Below, piece by piece: positions 43,228 through 54,029 of a stretch of DNA of 64,000 nt. The translations under genes and the position numbers were made by a program. The notes below the pieces were generated by a model that was not told where the DNA came from, ran no database searches, and saw nothing but the letters and a program-made list of their open reading frames with translations. The stretch is taken from contig NZ_WFIX01000191.1 in NCBI RefSeq assembly GCF_009745985.1, forward strand, positions 310,001 through 374,000, written 5' to 3'. How positions within the stretch are numbered: the first letter of the stretch is position 1; each line of letters opens with the position of its first letter. This stretch comes from Microbacterium karelineae (GTDB taxonomy: Bacteria > Actinomycetota > Actinomycetes > Actinomycetales > Microbacteriaceae).

Positions 43228-43899
43228 ATGACCGGCAGGGAGACGACAGCGGAACGTCACGTGCTGCTCGCGGGCGGCACCTCCGAGGCGGGGTGGGCCG
43301 TCGCACGGCGGCTGCGTGCGGGAGGCGTGCGCGTGAGCGTCGCCGGCCGGAGCGCGTCGAAGCTCGAGGAGTTCGCCGCCGAGGGGTTCGAGACCGTGCA
43401 GGTCGACCTCGCCGATGCGGACGCGGTCGACCGCGCGTTCGCCCGTCTCGATCGGCTCGACGGTCTCTTCCCGCTCGTCGGCGGCTGGCGCGGCGGGGGC
43501 GGGATCCCCGGCCAGTCAGACGATGACTGGGCCGCGCTCGAGGTCGCGCTCACGGCGGTGCGGCATGCCTGTCGCGCCGCGTGGCCGCTCCTCGACGTAT
43601 CGCCGGCCGCGCGGGTCGCCGTCGTCTCGTCGACGGCGGTCGCCCGTCCGCTCGCCGGCGGCGCGAACTACGCGGCGATGAAGGCCGCGACCGAGGCGTG
43701 GATCCACGCCGTCGCGCACGGCTTCGCGAAGTCGGCGCGCGACGCGGGTCGCGACCAGACCGGCGGGTGCACGATCTTCCGGGTGAAGGCGCTCGCGGGC
43801 CTCGAGCAGACCATCGGGGCGCGCTTCGCGGCCCTCTGGGACGCGGATCCGTCCGGCGCGTCGGCCGACATCGTCACGCTCGAGGCGCCGGCCGGCTGA
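43228..43899 (+). CDS. Short-chain dehydrogenase/reductase
   Basis: A 223-residue SDR with the nucleotide-binding start VLLAGGTSEAGWAVARRL (a variant of TGXXXGXG) and a plausible active site: S134/S135 with YAAMK (Y148, K152). RSASKLEEFA after the second strand suggests NADP(H). The substrate is unknown. GAAGGAG precedes the ATG by six bases. The protein is shorter than classical SDRs at its C-terminus. It converges on nagA with 14 bp between stops. Confidence 0.82.
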   Translation: MTGRETTAERHVLLAGGTSEAGWAVARRLRAGGVRVSVAGRSASKLEEFAAEGFETVQVDLADADAVDRAFARLDRLDGLFPLVGGWRGGGGIPGQSDDDWAALEVALTAVRHACRAAWPLLDVSPAARVAVVSSTAVARPLAGGANYAAMKAATEAWIHAVAHGFAKSARDAGRDQTGGCTIFRVKALAGLEQTIGARFAALWDADPSGASADIVTLEAPAG

Positions 43900-43913
43900 T
43901 CGCGCCCGCTCCG

Positions 43914-45065
43914 TCAGCCGCCGGCGAGCGACTCCCCCGCGCCCCACACGCGTCGCACGCGCAGCGCCTCGTCGAGCAGCACGGCGTCGGCGGCGAAGCC
44001 CACCTCGAGCGCGCCGAGATCGCCGTCGCGGCCGAGAGCGCGGGCGGGGACCCGCGTCATCGCATCGACGGCCGTGGCGAGATCGACTCCGCACGACCCC
44101 ACCGTCTGGCGCAGCGCCCCGTCCATCGTCAGAGTCGATCCGGCGATCGCCCCGCCGTCGGTCAGGCGTGCCACGCCGCCCGATACGGTGACCGACAGCG
44201 ACCCGAGGATGTAGACGCCGTCCGCGGCGCCCGCGGCGGCCATCGCGTCGGTGACGAGCGCCACGCGTCTCGGCGCGGCGTCGAACAGCATGCGCGCGAT
44301 CACGGGGTGCACGTGCACCCCGTCGTCAATGAGCTCGAGGGTCACATGGTCGCGCGCGAGGGCCGCGCCGATCGGGCCCGGCGCACGGTGGTGCAGCCCG
44401 TCCATGGCGTTGAACGCATGCGTGAGGATCGACGCGCCCGCGTCGAACGCCGCGAGCGCGCCGTCGTGATCGGCTGCGGTGTGGCCGACGGCGACCCGCA
44501 CGCCGGCCTCGACGAATCGGGCGGTCGCCTCGAGCGCGCGCGGCCTCTCCGGAGCGATCGTCACCTGCACGAGCCTGCCGCGCGCGGCCGCGATCAGCGC
44601 CTCGACGCGTTCGGTCGTCGGATCCGCGAGCAGGGCCTCGTCGTGGGCGCCCTTGTGCAGGGCATCGAGGAACGGGCCCTCGAGATGCGAGCCGAGAACG
44701 AGCGGATCCGCCTCGGCCACGCGCGCGATCGTCTCCAGCTGACTCTCGAGATCCGGGACCGTCGCGGTGACGAGCGACAGCACCGAGCGCGTCGTGCCGT
44801 GCGCGCGATGCACCGCGAGCGCCGCGTGGATCCGATCCTCGGCGCCGTCGAAGCCGGCCGCTCCCCCACCGTGGCAGTGCAGGTCGATGAAGCCCGGCGT
44901 GATGATCCCGCCGGCCGCGTCGACGATGTCCTCGGCGGGCGCCGCGCACTCCCGCCACGATGTCCCTGTGCCGCGCGCGGCGATGCGGTCACCCTCGAAG
45001 CGCACCCACGCGTCGGCCTCGACCGATCCCGACGAGACGAGCTGGGCAGAGTGGATGACGGTCAT
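43914..45065 (-). CDS. nagA: N-acetylglucosamine-6-phosphate deacetylase
   Basis: A 383-residue amidohydrolase that converts GlcNAc-6-P to GlcN-6-P in amino-sugar and cell-wall recycling. Motifs: TPGFIDLHCHGGG, the metal-ligand HLEGPF, GHTAADHDGALAAFDAGAS, THAFNAMDGLHHRAPG and catalytic VTDAMAAAG. The second residue of the metal motif is HCH. The start lies 19 bp from the APC permease gene end. No nagB is seen nearby. Confidence 0.94.
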   Translation of the reverse strand: MTVIHSAQLVSSGSVEADAWVRFEGDRIAARGTGTSWRECAAPAEDIVDAAGGIITPGFIDLHCHGGGAAGFDGAEDRIHAALAVHRAHGTTRSVLSLVTATVPDLESQLETIARVAEADPLVLGSHLEGPFLDALHKGAHDEALLADPTTERVEALIAAARGRLVQVTIAPERPRALEATARFVEAGVRVAVGHTAADHDGALAAFDAGASILTHAFNAMDGLHHRAPGPIGAALARDHVTLELIDDGVHVHPVIARMLFDAAPRRVALVTDAMAAAGAADGVYILGSLSVTVSGGVARLTDGGAIAGSTLTMDGALRQTVGSCGVDLATAVDAMTRVPARALGRDGDLGALEVGFAADAVLLDEALRVRRVWGAGESLAGG

Positions 45066-45084
45066 ACGACCCGATCCTGCCAGT

Positions 45085-46338
45085 TCAGACGGACCGGCGT
45101 TCGATCACCAGCCGGACGCCCCGCGCCGCGACCCCGATCGCGACCACGACGACGCCGCCGACGACCGACTGCCAGGGCAGCATCGCGGCGAGGCCGGCGC
45201 AGCCGATCGCGCCCGCGCCCTGCAGCCACCGCGGGTAGCGGCGCACGGCGGGACTCTGCCGGAGCGCGGCGACGTTGGCGACGAAGTAATACAGCAGCAC
45301 GCCGAACGAGGAGAAGCCGATCGCGCCCCGCAGATCGGCGAGCGCGATGACGACGATGACGACGATCGCCACCGCGATCTCGGTGCGGTGCGGCACCTGG
45401 GTGCGGGGATGGATCCGCGCGAGGAACCGCGGCAGGTCGTCCTCCCGCGCCATCGCGAGGCTCGTGCGCCCGATGCCCGCGACGAGCGCGAGCAGCGCGC
45501 CGAGCGACGCGCACGCGGCGCCGACGCGGACGATCGGCTCGCCCCATCCCCAGCCGGCCGCCGCCACGACGTCCGCCAGCGGAGCGGACGACGCCGCCGT
45601 CTGATCCGGCCCGAGCACGGTCAGCGCCGTGACGGCGATGACGCCGTAGACGATGACGGCGCCTGCGAGGGCGAGCACGATCGCCCGCGGGATGGTGCGC
45701 GCCGGATCCCGCACCTCCTCGCCCATCGTCGCGATCCGCGCGTAGCCCGCGAAGGCGAAGAAGAGCAGGCCGGCGGACTGGAGGATCCCGTACCACCCCT
45801 CGGCGAGGATCCCGCCGCCGAGCAGCCCGCCGTCCGCGGGCGGCGCGACGAGGCCGGACGTCGCGACGAACACGAGCGCGAGGAGCGAGATGACGACGAT
45901 GATCTTCGTCGCGAGGGCCGTGCGCGTCACGCCCATCAGGTTGATGATCGTGAGGGCGGCGACCGCCGCGATCGCGATGGGCCGCTCGAATCCGGGCGCC
46001 GCGTAGGCGGCGAAGACGAGGGCCATCGCCGCGCAGCTCGCGATCTTGCCGACGACGAAGCACCACCCGGCGAGGTATCCCCACCAGGCGCCCAGCTCCG
46101 CCCGTCCGTAGGCATAGGTGCCGCCCGCGACGGGGTGCACGGCGGCGAGCTGCGCCGAGCTCGTCGCGTTGCAGAAGGCGACGAACGCGGCGAGCACGAG
46201 GCCGATGAGCAGACCGGACCCAGCCGCGGCCGCCGCGGGGGCGAAGACCGCGAAGACCCCCGCCCCGATCATGGACCCGAGCCCGATGGCTGTGGCGTCG
46301 GCGAGACCGAGACGGCGGGCGAGCCCAGGAGACGACAT
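45085..46338 (-). CDS. APC-family amino acid permease
   Basis: A 417-residue transporter with about 12 segments. The N-terminus LGLADATAIGLGSMIGAGVFAVFAPAAAAAG is the APC TM1 signature, and LLFFAFAGYARIATMGEEVRDPARTIPRAI the TM6 region. It likely moves amino acids or amines by cation symport or antiport. The ATG at 46338 is preferred over an upstream in-frame start at 46404 because TACGCT lies exactly six bases before it (leaderless). It may be cotranscribed with nagA. Confidence 0.88.
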   Translation of the reverse strand: MSSPGLARRLGLADATAIGLGSMIGAGVFAVFAPAAAAAGSGLLIGLVLAAFVAFCNATSSAQLAAVHPVAGGTYAYGRAELGAWWGYLAGWCFVVGKIASCAAMALVFAAYAAPGFERPIAIAAVAALTIINLMGVTRTALATKIIVVISLLALVFVATSGLVAPPADGGLLGGGILAEGWYGILQSAGLLFFAFAGYARIATMGEEVRDPARTIPRAIVLALAGAVIVYGVIAVTALTVLGPDQTAASSAPLADVVAAAGWGWGEPIVRVGAACASLGALLALVAGIGRTSLAMAREDDLPRFLARIHPRTQVPHRTEIAVAIVVIVVIALADLRGAIGFSSFGVLLYYFVANVAALRQSPAVRRYPRWLQGAGAIGCAGLAAMLPWQSVVGGVVVVAIGVAARGVRLVIERRSV

Positions 46339-46516
46339 GACGCGAGCGTATCCATGTCCGCCGCACCCGACACGCGCGCCACACACCGGGCGCCTGACGT
46401 TCACCCGCCGTTCGCCGAGCGTCGGACGTTCGCGCGAGATTCCGACGGATCCGCGGATGCCGTCAGGCGCTCCGCGCGGTGCCGGATGCGGGGCGAGGCA
46501 TCACCGCGACAGCGCG

Positions 46517-47794
46517 TCAGCCGAGCGGCTTGACCTCGAGCTCCGCCTGGCCGGCCGCGAGCGTCGCGAACGCCGTGTAGCCATCGGCCTCCGCGCGGGC
46601 GAGGAGCGCCTTGAGGTTCTTCGTGCGCGTCTCGAGGCGCACGCGCGCACCGTCCGCGACGAGCGCGGCCTTGTGCGCGAGCACCTCGGCCTCCGGCGCG
46701 TCCCTGTCGTGCACGAGCACCACCGCGCGGTCGCCCGCGGCCTCCTCCGACGCGACGAGGTCGACGATGCGCTCGAACCCGATCGAGAACCCCACGGCGG
46801 GCACGTCCTGCCCGAGGAAGCGGCCGATCATCCCGTCATAGCGGCCGCCGCCGCCGAGCGAATACGACACGGAGGGGTGGGCGATCTCGAAGATCGTGCC
46901 GGTGTAGTACCCCATGCCGCGCACGAGGAACGGGTCGAAACGCAGCGGCGTGTCGGCTCCCGGGCGCGCGGCCCGGACCGACGCGCCGAGACGCGCGAGG
47001 TGGTCGACGACGCCATCGGGGATCCCTGCGGGCAGCAGGGCGCGGATCTGCTCGGCGCCGAACGCCTCGTCGACCTCTTCGGGAAGGCCCGTGAGGAAGG
47101 CCTCGAGTGCCGCGACCGGCTCGTCGGCGCCGCCGCGCTCGCGCAGCTCGGCCGCGACACCCGAGGCGCCGATCTTGTCGAGCTTGTCGATCGTGATGAG
47201 CACGCCGGGGCGGTCGGCCTCGGGGAAGCCGAAGACGTCGAGCATCGCATCGAGCGCGCGCCGGTCGTTGATCCGCACGCTCGCCCCCGCGAGGCCGAGC
47301 GCGTCGAGGGCGTCGAGCGTCGCCGTGATGAGCTCGGCCTCCGCCCGGCTCGAGGCATCGCCCATGATGTCGATGTCGCACTGCATGAACTGGCGATAGC
47401 GCCCCTTCTGGGGGCGCTCGGCCCGCCAGACCGGCGCGATCTGGATCGACCGGAAGACGCTCGGCAGCTCGGCGCGGTGCGACGCGTAGAAGCGCGACAG
47501 CGGCACCGTGAGGTCATAGCGCAGGCCGAGGTCGGCGAGGGCCGCCGGATCCTCGGCACCCGCGCGGATCCTCTCGGCGTCGAGGCCGCGCCGCATCACG
47601 CTGAACGCGAGCTTCTCGTTGTCGCCGCCGATGCCCGCATGCAGGCGCCCGTACTCCTCCATGACCGGTGTCTCGATCTCGTCGAAGCCATGCGCGCGGT
47701 AGCGCTCGCGGATCACGGCGAGCACGCGCTCACGCCGGGCCTTGTCAGCGGGGAGGAAGTCGCGCATGCCGCGCGGCGGGTTCACGGTTGCCAT
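46517..47794 (-). CDS. hisS: Histidyl-tRNA synthetase
   Basis: A 425-residue class II synthetase that charges tRNA-His. It opens with PPRGMRDFLPADK; motif 2 is around FRSIQIAPVWRAERPQKGRYRQFMQCDID, the histidine A motif LGGGGRYDGMIG is intact, and motif 3 is VGFSIGFERI. The C-terminal anticodon-binding domain is shortened but present. Actinobacteria often have this version. It precedes no close partner and follows mazG by 78 bp. Confidence 0.96.
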   Translation of the reverse strand: MATVNPPRGMRDFLPADKARRERVLAVIRERYRAHGFDEIETPVMEEYGRLHAGIGGDNEKLAFSVMRRGLDAERIRAGAEDPAALADLGLRYDLTVPLSRFYASHRAELPSVFRSIQIAPVWRAERPQKGRYRQFMQCDIDIMGDASSRAEAELITATLDALDALGLAGASVRINDRRALDAMLDVFGFPEADRPGVLITIDKLDKIGASGVAAELRERGGADEPVAALEAFLTGLPEEVDEAFGAEQIRALLPAGIPDGVVDHLARLGASVRAARPGADTPLRFDPFLVRGMGYYTGTIFEIAHPSVSYSLGGGGRYDGMIGRFLGQDVPAVGFSIGFERIVDLVASEEAAGDRAVVLVHDRDAPEAEVLAHKAALVADGARVRLETRTKNLKALLARAEADGYTAFATLAAGQAELEVKPLG

Positions 47795-47872
47795 AGGGGA
47801 TCCATTCTTCCATCCCCGCGCGGACGCGCATCCCCACGGCGGCGCCTCGCCTCGGAGCTGCGGGCCCGAGGC

Positions 47873-48538
47873 TCAGGCCTCCGCCTGGCGCACCTCGTCA
47901 GAGAACGCGCGGACCCGGCCGCGCAGCGCGCGCTCGGCGTCCCACCCGCGGTCGCGCGCGAGGGCGACGAGGCCGAGGATCGTCTCACCCAGCTCCTCCT
48001 CGCTCTGCGGCAGGAGCTCGTCGCCGTCGGCCTGTTCGATCGCCTCGGCGGCGCGGATCTCCTCGATGTATGTCAGGCCGACGCCCACGTGCTCGCCCTT
48101 GCCGAGGACCTTCTGCGCGAGGGCCAGCGCGGGCATGCCGGCCGGCACGCCGTCGAGCACGGAGGTGCGCTCGCGCTTCTCCTCGGCCTTGGCCGCGTTC
48201 CACAGCTCGATCACGCGCTCGGGCGTCTCCGCCGTCTCCCCCGCGAACACGTGCGGGTGGCGGCGGATCATCTTCTCGGCGAGGTCGCCGGCGACGTCGT
48301 CGATCGTGAACACATCGGAGACGGCGGAGTGCAGCAGGATCTGCCACAGCACATCGCCGAGCTCCTCACGAAGCTCGACCGCGGATCCCGATTCGACGGC
48401 GTCGATGACCTCGGCTGCCTCCTCCGTGAGGTACGGCACGAGCTTCTCGTGCGTCAGCTCCCGCGACCACACGCATTCGGCGTGCACCCGATCCGCCACC
48501 TCGGCCGCGCGCCGCAGCCCGCTCTCGTCTCCGCTCAC
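47873..48538 (-). CDS. mazG: Nucleoside triphosphate pyrophosphohydrolase, MazG
   Basis: A 221-residue MazG. The metal-binding EEAAEVIDAVE and EELGDVLWQILLH (EExxE/ExxD) are intact, with the RRHPHVFAGE and WNAAKAEEKRER landmarks. It removes non-canonical or excess NTPs and may modulate (p)ppGpp. It starts at GTG with CAGGAT six bases upstream, possibly leaderless. It has one MazG domain plus an extended C-terminus as in Actinobacteria. A palindromic repeat lies upstream. Confidence 0.93.
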   Translation of the reverse strand: MSGDESGLRRAAEVADRVHAECVWSRELTHEKLVPYLTEEAAEVIDAVESGSAVELREELGDVLWQILLHSAVSDVFTIDDVAGDLAEKMIRRHPHVFAGETAETPERVIELWNAAKAEEKRERTSVLDGVPAGMPALALAQKVLGKGEHVGVGLTYIEEIRAAEAIEQADGDELLPQSEEELGETILGLVALARDRGWDAERALRGRVRAFSDEVRQAEA

Positions 48539-48561
48539 GCCCCCATCCTGCCTCACCCACC

Positions 48562-48627
48562 AACTCTTCATCTCTGGCACATCTCCTGGGGGGATTCCCG
48601 GTAGGGATGTGCCAGAAATGAAGGGAT
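48562..48627. repeat. Palindromic intergenic repeat, copy B
   Basis: Second copy of the element at 1167 and 54030, between the nhaA 3' end and the mazG start (both minus). The right arm GATGTGCCAGAAATGAAGGG is identical to the other copies up to two bases; the left arm has CTCTTCATCTCTGGCAC with substitutions. Here it follows a tandem, not a convergent, gene end and would terminate nhaA. Confidence 0.83.
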
Positions 48628-48636
48628 AAGGGGGCG

Positions 48637-49791
<1,155 letters not shown>

Positions 49792-49903
49792 CGAGGCCTT
49801 TCGGATCGCAGAGGGCCGCGGATCCTGACGATCCGCGACGCCGACCAGACTTCCCGGCACACCGATTCCAGCCTATCGGCCCGGGCGGCCTGGGCCTGTC
49901 AGA

Positions 49904-52900
49904 TTACTGGGCCGCGGCGTCCTTCGCGGGAGAACCGGCGGGGATCGGGAAGATCGCGTCGAGCAGCTCGCGCACCCACGCGAGCAGCCCGGCATCATCG
50001 AGCGGCTCCCCCGCCGCCTGCGGCAGGGGCACGATGAGCGCATCGCCGCCCGCGACGATCTTGGCGCCGGGGTGCAGCCGCTTGAGACGCACCTGGATCG
50101 AGTCGGGCAGCGCCGCGGGGGCGATGCGCAGGTTCTTCCCCATCGCGACCACGTCGGTCAGGTGCGACTGCGCCGCCCGTCGGCGCAGTCGGGCGACGCG
50201 CACGAGACCGTCGACCGACCCCGGTGTCTCGCCGTACCGGTCGGTCAGCTCGTCGACGACGAGATCGATCGCGTCGTCGCCCGCCTGCGCGGTCGCCGCG
50301 GCCGACAGCTTCTGATACGCCTCGAGCCGCAGCCGCTCGCTGTCGATGTAGTCATCGGGGATCCGCGCCTCGATCGGCAGCTCGAGACGCAGTTCGATCG
50401 GGCCGTCCGCCTCATCCCCGCGGAACTCGCTGACGGCCTCGCCGATCATCCGCAGGTACAGGTCGAAGCCGACGCCCTCGATGTGTCCCGCCTGCTCGGC
50501 GCCGAGCAGATTGCCCGCGCCGCGCAGCTCGAGGTCCTTCATGGCGACCTGGATCCCGCTGCCGAGGTCGTTGTGCACGGCGATGGTCTCGAGCCGGTCG
50601 GCCGCCGTCTCGCTGAGGGGCCGCGTCTCGTCGTAGACGAAGTAGGCGTACGCGCGCTCGCGGCCGCGCCCGACGCGGCCGCGCAGCTGGTGCAGCTGCG
50701 CGAGCCCGTACTTGTCGGCGCGATCGATGACGATCGTGTTCGCGTTCGCGATGTCGATGCCCGTCTCGATGATCGTCGTGCAGACGAGGACGTCGAACTT
50801 GCGCTCCCAGAAGTCATCGACGACCTGCTCGAGCTGCCCCTCGCTCATCTTGCCGTGCGCGACGGCGACGCGGGCCTCGGGCACGAGCTCGGCGAGGTGG
50901 TTCGCGACCTTCTGGATGCTCGTCACGCGATTGTGCACGTAGAACACCTGCCCCTCGCGGAGCATCTCGCGCCGGATCGCCGCGGCGATCTGCTTGTCGT
51001 TCGACGGCCCGACATACGACAGGATCGGATGGCGCTCCTCGGGCGGCGTCGCGAGCGTCGACATCTCACGGATCCCCGTGACGGCCATCTCGAGGGTGCG
51101 CGGGATCGGCGTCGCGCTCATCGCGAGGATGTCGACGTTCGTCTTGAGCTTCTTGAGCGCGTCCTTGTGCTCGACGCCGAATCGCTGCTCCTCGTCGACG
51201 ATCAGCAGGCCGAGGTCCTTGAACACGATCCCCTGCGTGAGTATCCGGTGGGTGCCGATCACCATGTCGACCGATCCGTCGGCGAGGCCGCGGATCGTGT
51301 CGCGCGCCTGCGCGTCGGTCTGGAAACGGCTCAGCGCCTTCACCGTGACGGGGAAGCCGGCGTAGCGGTCGGCGAACGTCTCGAGGTGCTGCTTGACGAG
51401 CAGCGTCGTGGGCACGAGCATCGCGACCTGCTTGCCGTCCTGGATCGCCTTGAACGCGGCTCGCACCGCGACCTCCGTCTTGCCGAAGCCGACGTCGCCC
51501 GACAGCAGGCGGTCCATCGGGATGGGGCGCTCCATGTCGCGCTTGATCTCGTCGATCGTCTGCAGCTGGTCGGGCGTCTCGGCGAAGGGGAAGGCCTCCT
51601 CGAGCTCGCGCTGCCACGGCGTGTCGGGGCCGAAGGCGTACCCCTTCGACGCCATGCGCGCCGAGTACAGCTTCACGAGCTCGACCGCGATGTCGCGGAC
51701 CGCCCTGCGGGCCTTCCTCTTCGCCTGCGACCAGTCGGATCCGCCCATCTTCGACAGCTGGGGGCTCTCGCCGCCGATGTACTTCGAGAGCAGGTCGAGC
51801 TGGTCGGTCGGGACGAACAGCTTGTCGCCCGGATAGCCGCGCTTCGAGGGTGCGTACTCGAGCACGACATAGTCGCGCGTCGACTTCTGGGCGTTCCTGC
51901 CGCCCGTCGACACCTCGCGCTGCACCATCTCGATGAACCGGCCGATGCCGTGCGTCGCGTGCACCACCGGGTCTCCGGGCTTGAGCTGCAGCGGGTCGAC
52001 GACGTTCCGCCTGCGCGACGCGAGCCGCTTCGGGCCCTGCTGGTGCCCCGTGGCGGCTCGGCCGTAGAACTCGGACTCGGTCAGCACCGCGAGCTTCGCC
52101 TCGGTCGAGGCGAAGCCCCGCTCGACCTCCGCGCGGACGAGCGAGACGATGCCCGGATCCGGCGCCGCACGGAGGTCATCGACGATGCGCGCCGCGACGC
52201 CGCGATCGCTGAGGACGTCGCGCGCGCGGTCGACGAGGCCGGATCCGGCGGCCGCGATCACGACCGCCCAGCCGTCGCGCACGAGCCGCTCCACATGCTC
52301 GGTCGCGCCCTCGACGTTCCCCTGGAACGACGGGATCGCGTCGCCGGCGACGCGTGTCGGCGCGCCCCCCATCGGGATGATCTCCCCTGCGTCCGCGAGC
52401 TCCGCCTCGATCGCGCCGAGGCCCGAGTCGAAGGGGCTGAGCGTCCACCAGACGCCGCCCGCGTCGCGGGCGGCCGTGCGCAGCTCGTCGAGGGCGAAGA
52501 AGCCGCTCGAGGCGAGGTCGACGGGGGCCGAGCCTCCGGCCGTCGCGGCGCTCCACGCGGCCTCGAGGAACTCGGCGTTGGTCTCGGCGAGGCTGACGGC
52601 GCGCGATGCCGCGCGCTCCGGATCCACCAGGGCTACCGCCGCGCCGTCGGGCAGATAATCGACGAGCGACACGAGCGGGCCCGCGACGAGGTTCGAGAGC
52701 GACTCCATGCCCTCCGCGGGGATCCCCTCCCCCATCTTCTCGAGGATCTGGGCGATGCCGGGGTACTCGCCCTGCAGCTCGCGGGCGCACTGCCGCACCT
52801 CCGGTGTCAGCAGCAGTTCGCGGCTCGCGGTGAGCTCGACGCGTGTGACCTCGCCCGGCACGGACCGCTGATCGGCGACGGAGAACTCGCGGATCTGGTC

Positions 52901-53521
52901 GACCTCGTCGCCGAAGAACTCGACGCGGAACGGGTGCGGCGCCGTCGGGGGGAAGACATCGAGGATCCCGCCGCGCACCGCGAAGTCGCCGCGCCGAGAC
53001 ACCATGTCGACGCGGTGATACGCCAGCTCGACGAGCCGCTCGACGACCTCCTCGAGCCAGTGATCCCGCCCGCCGACCGACAGCGAGATCGGGGCGGCGT
53101 CGCCGAGGCCGCGCACGATGGGCTGGATCGCCGAACGGATCGAGGCGGTGACGACGAGGGGGCGCTCGCCGCCCCAGGTCGCGAGGGCGCGGAGCGTCTC
53201 GAGCCGGTGCCCCACGGTCTCGGGGCTCGGGCTGAGCCGCTCGTGCGGGAGGGTCTCCCACGCGGGCAGCTCGCGCACGTCGATCTCGGGCGCGATCGCG
53301 CGCAGCGAGGCGGCGAGCGACTCGGCGCGGCGGCTCGTCGGCGCGATCGCGACGAGCACCGCGGGTCGCCCCGCCTCCTGCCTGCGGGTGAGGAGGGCGG
53401 CGAGGCCCGGAGCGTCGAGGCCGTCGACGAGCGACAGATCGGCGTCGACGGACGTCGCCTGGAACGCCTCCCGGAACGACTGGGACGTGTCGAGGGCGCG
53501 CAGGATCCCGGAGAGAGTCAC
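49904..53521 (-). CDS. mfd: Transcription-repair coupling factor Mfd
   Basis: A 1205-residue ATP-dependent translocase that removes RNA polymerase stalled at lesions and recruits UvrA. Domain order: UvrB-like N-terminal module (about 15-400), CarD-like RNAP-interaction domain (about 500-600, PGDPVVHATHGIGRF), RecG-like helicase with Walker A GDVGFGKTE (K681) and DEEQRFG near 777, and the TRCF C-terminal module. It starts at GTG with TAGACT exactly six bases upstream, implying leaderless mRNA. It is divergent from a small membrane protein gene across a 35-bp shared promoter region. Confidence 0.97.
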   Translation of the reverse strand: MTLSGILRALDTSQSFREAFQATSVDADLSLVDGLDAPGLAALLTRRQEAGRPAVLVAIAPTSRRAESLAASLRAIAPEIDVRELPAWETLPHERLSPSPETVGHRLETLRALATWGGERPLVVTASIRSAIQPIVRGLGDAAPISLSVGGRDHWLEEVVERLVELAYHRVDMVSRRGDFAVRGGILDVFPPTAPHPFRVEFFGDEVDQIREFSVADQRSVPGEVTRVELTASRELLLTPEVRQCARELQGEYPGIAQILEKMGEGIPAEGMESLSNLVAGPLVSLVDYLPDGAAVALVDPERAASRAVSLAETNAEFLEAAWSAATAGGSAPVDLASSGFFALDELRTAARDAGGVWWTLSPFDSGLGAIEAELADAGEIIPMGGAPTRVAGDAIPSFQGNVEGATEHVERLVRDGWAVVIAAAGSGLVDRARDVLSDRGVAARIVDDLRAAPDPGIVSLVRAEVERGFASTEAKLAVLTESEFYGRAATGHQQGPKRLASRRRNVVDPLQLKPGDPVVHATHGIGRFIEMVQREVSTGGRNAQKSTRDYVVLEYAPSKRGYPGDKLFVPTDQLDLLSKYIGGESPQLSKMGGSDWSQAKRKARRAVRDIAVELVKLYSARMASKGYAFGPDTPWQRELEEAFPFAETPDQLQTIDEIKRDMERPIPMDRLLSGDVGFGKTEVAVRAAFKAIQDGKQVAMLVPTTLLVKQHLETFADRYAGFPVTVKALSRFQTDAQARDTIRGLADGSVDMVIGTHRILTQGIVFKDLGLLIVDEEQRFGVEHKDALKKLKTNVDILAMSATPIPRTLEMAVTGIREMSTLATPPEERHPILSYVGPSNDKQIAAAIRREMLREGQVFYVHNRVTSIQKVANHLAELVPEARVAVAHGKMSEGQLEQVVDDFWERKFDVLVCTTIIETGIDIANANTIVIDRADKYGLAQLHQLRGRVGRGRERAYAYFVYDETRPLSETAADRLETIAVHNDLGSGIQVAMKDLELRGAGNLLGAEQAGHIEGVGFDLYLRMIGEAVSEFRGDEADGPIELRLELPIEARIPDDYIDSERLRLEAYQKLSAAATAQAGDDAIDLVVDELTDRYGETPGSVDGLVRVARLRRRAAQSHLTDVVAMGKNLRIAPAALPDSIQVRLKRLHPGAKIVAGGDALIVPLPQAAGEPLDDAGLLAWVRELLDAIFPIPAGSPAKDAAAQ

Positions 53522-53527
53522 CGCACA

Positions 53528-53550
53528 AGTCTACGAGGCGCCGGTAGCCT
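53528..53550. promoter_or_regulatory. Back-to-back leaderless promoters for mfd and a membrane protein
   Basis: TAGACT (minus, 53533-53528) lies six bases before the mfd GTG, and TAGCCT (plus, 53545-53550) six bases before the GTG at 53557. The two -10 hexamers are only 11 bp apart, so each promoter's -35 region overlaps the other's transcription start. Confidence 0.5.
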
Positions 53551-53556
53551 GGGCGT

Positions 53557-54015
53557 GTGAGTGCTCCCGCCGCCGCCCCGCGCCCCGTTCGCCGCAGGCG
53601 CGGACTGGGGATCGTCGCGTTCATCGCCGCCGTCGCCGCCGTCGCGATCGGCGCCGTCGGGATCTGGCTGGCCGGCTTCTCGCTTGGGCGGCTGGTGCGC
53701 CTGACCGACTATCCCGACCTGCTCCGGAACGTCGACGACGTCGATGCGCTGCTCGGCGACGCGCAGGATCAGCTCTGGGAGAGCCTGGGCCGGGCCGGCC
53801 TCGCCCTCGGGATCCTCGTCATCGCGTGGCTCGCGCACGCGCTCGTCGCACTGTGGGGTCTCGTGCAGGGGATCGTCGCAACGGCGCTCGACCGCGGCAG
53901 GATGTGGGGCGTCATCGCCATCGTCGTCGCCTGCACAGGCTGGATCGTGCTCGCCGTGTTCATGCAGGAGGCGCTGCTCGCGGGCCTGCTCGGGAACATC
54001 CCGTTCTTCGGCTGA
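53557..54015 (+). CDS. Small three-helix membrane protein of unknown function
   Basis: A 152-residue protein with a basic N-terminus and three predicted membrane segments (about 17-42, 78-106 and 116-137). Between the first two is an acidic loop (VRLTDYPDLLRNVDDVDALLGDAQ). No family is recognised. It starts at GTG with TAGCCT six bases upstream (leaderless) and is divergent from mfd. It converges on pth with the palindromic repeat copy C in between. Confidence 0.75.
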   Translation: MSAPAAAPRPVRRRRGLGIVAFIAAVAAVAIGAVGIWLAGFSLGRLVRLTDYPDLLRNVDDVDALLGDAQDQLWESLGRAGLALGILVIAWLAHALVALWGLVQGIVATALDRGRMWGVIAIVVACTGWIVLAVFMQEALLAGLLGNIPFFG

Positions 54016-54029
54016 CTCCCTTTTCCCCT

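Noticed and set aside
50072-53560. 1162-residue plus-strand open frame
   Set aside because: Exact antisense shadow of mfd with low-complexity Arg/Asp/Leu composition.
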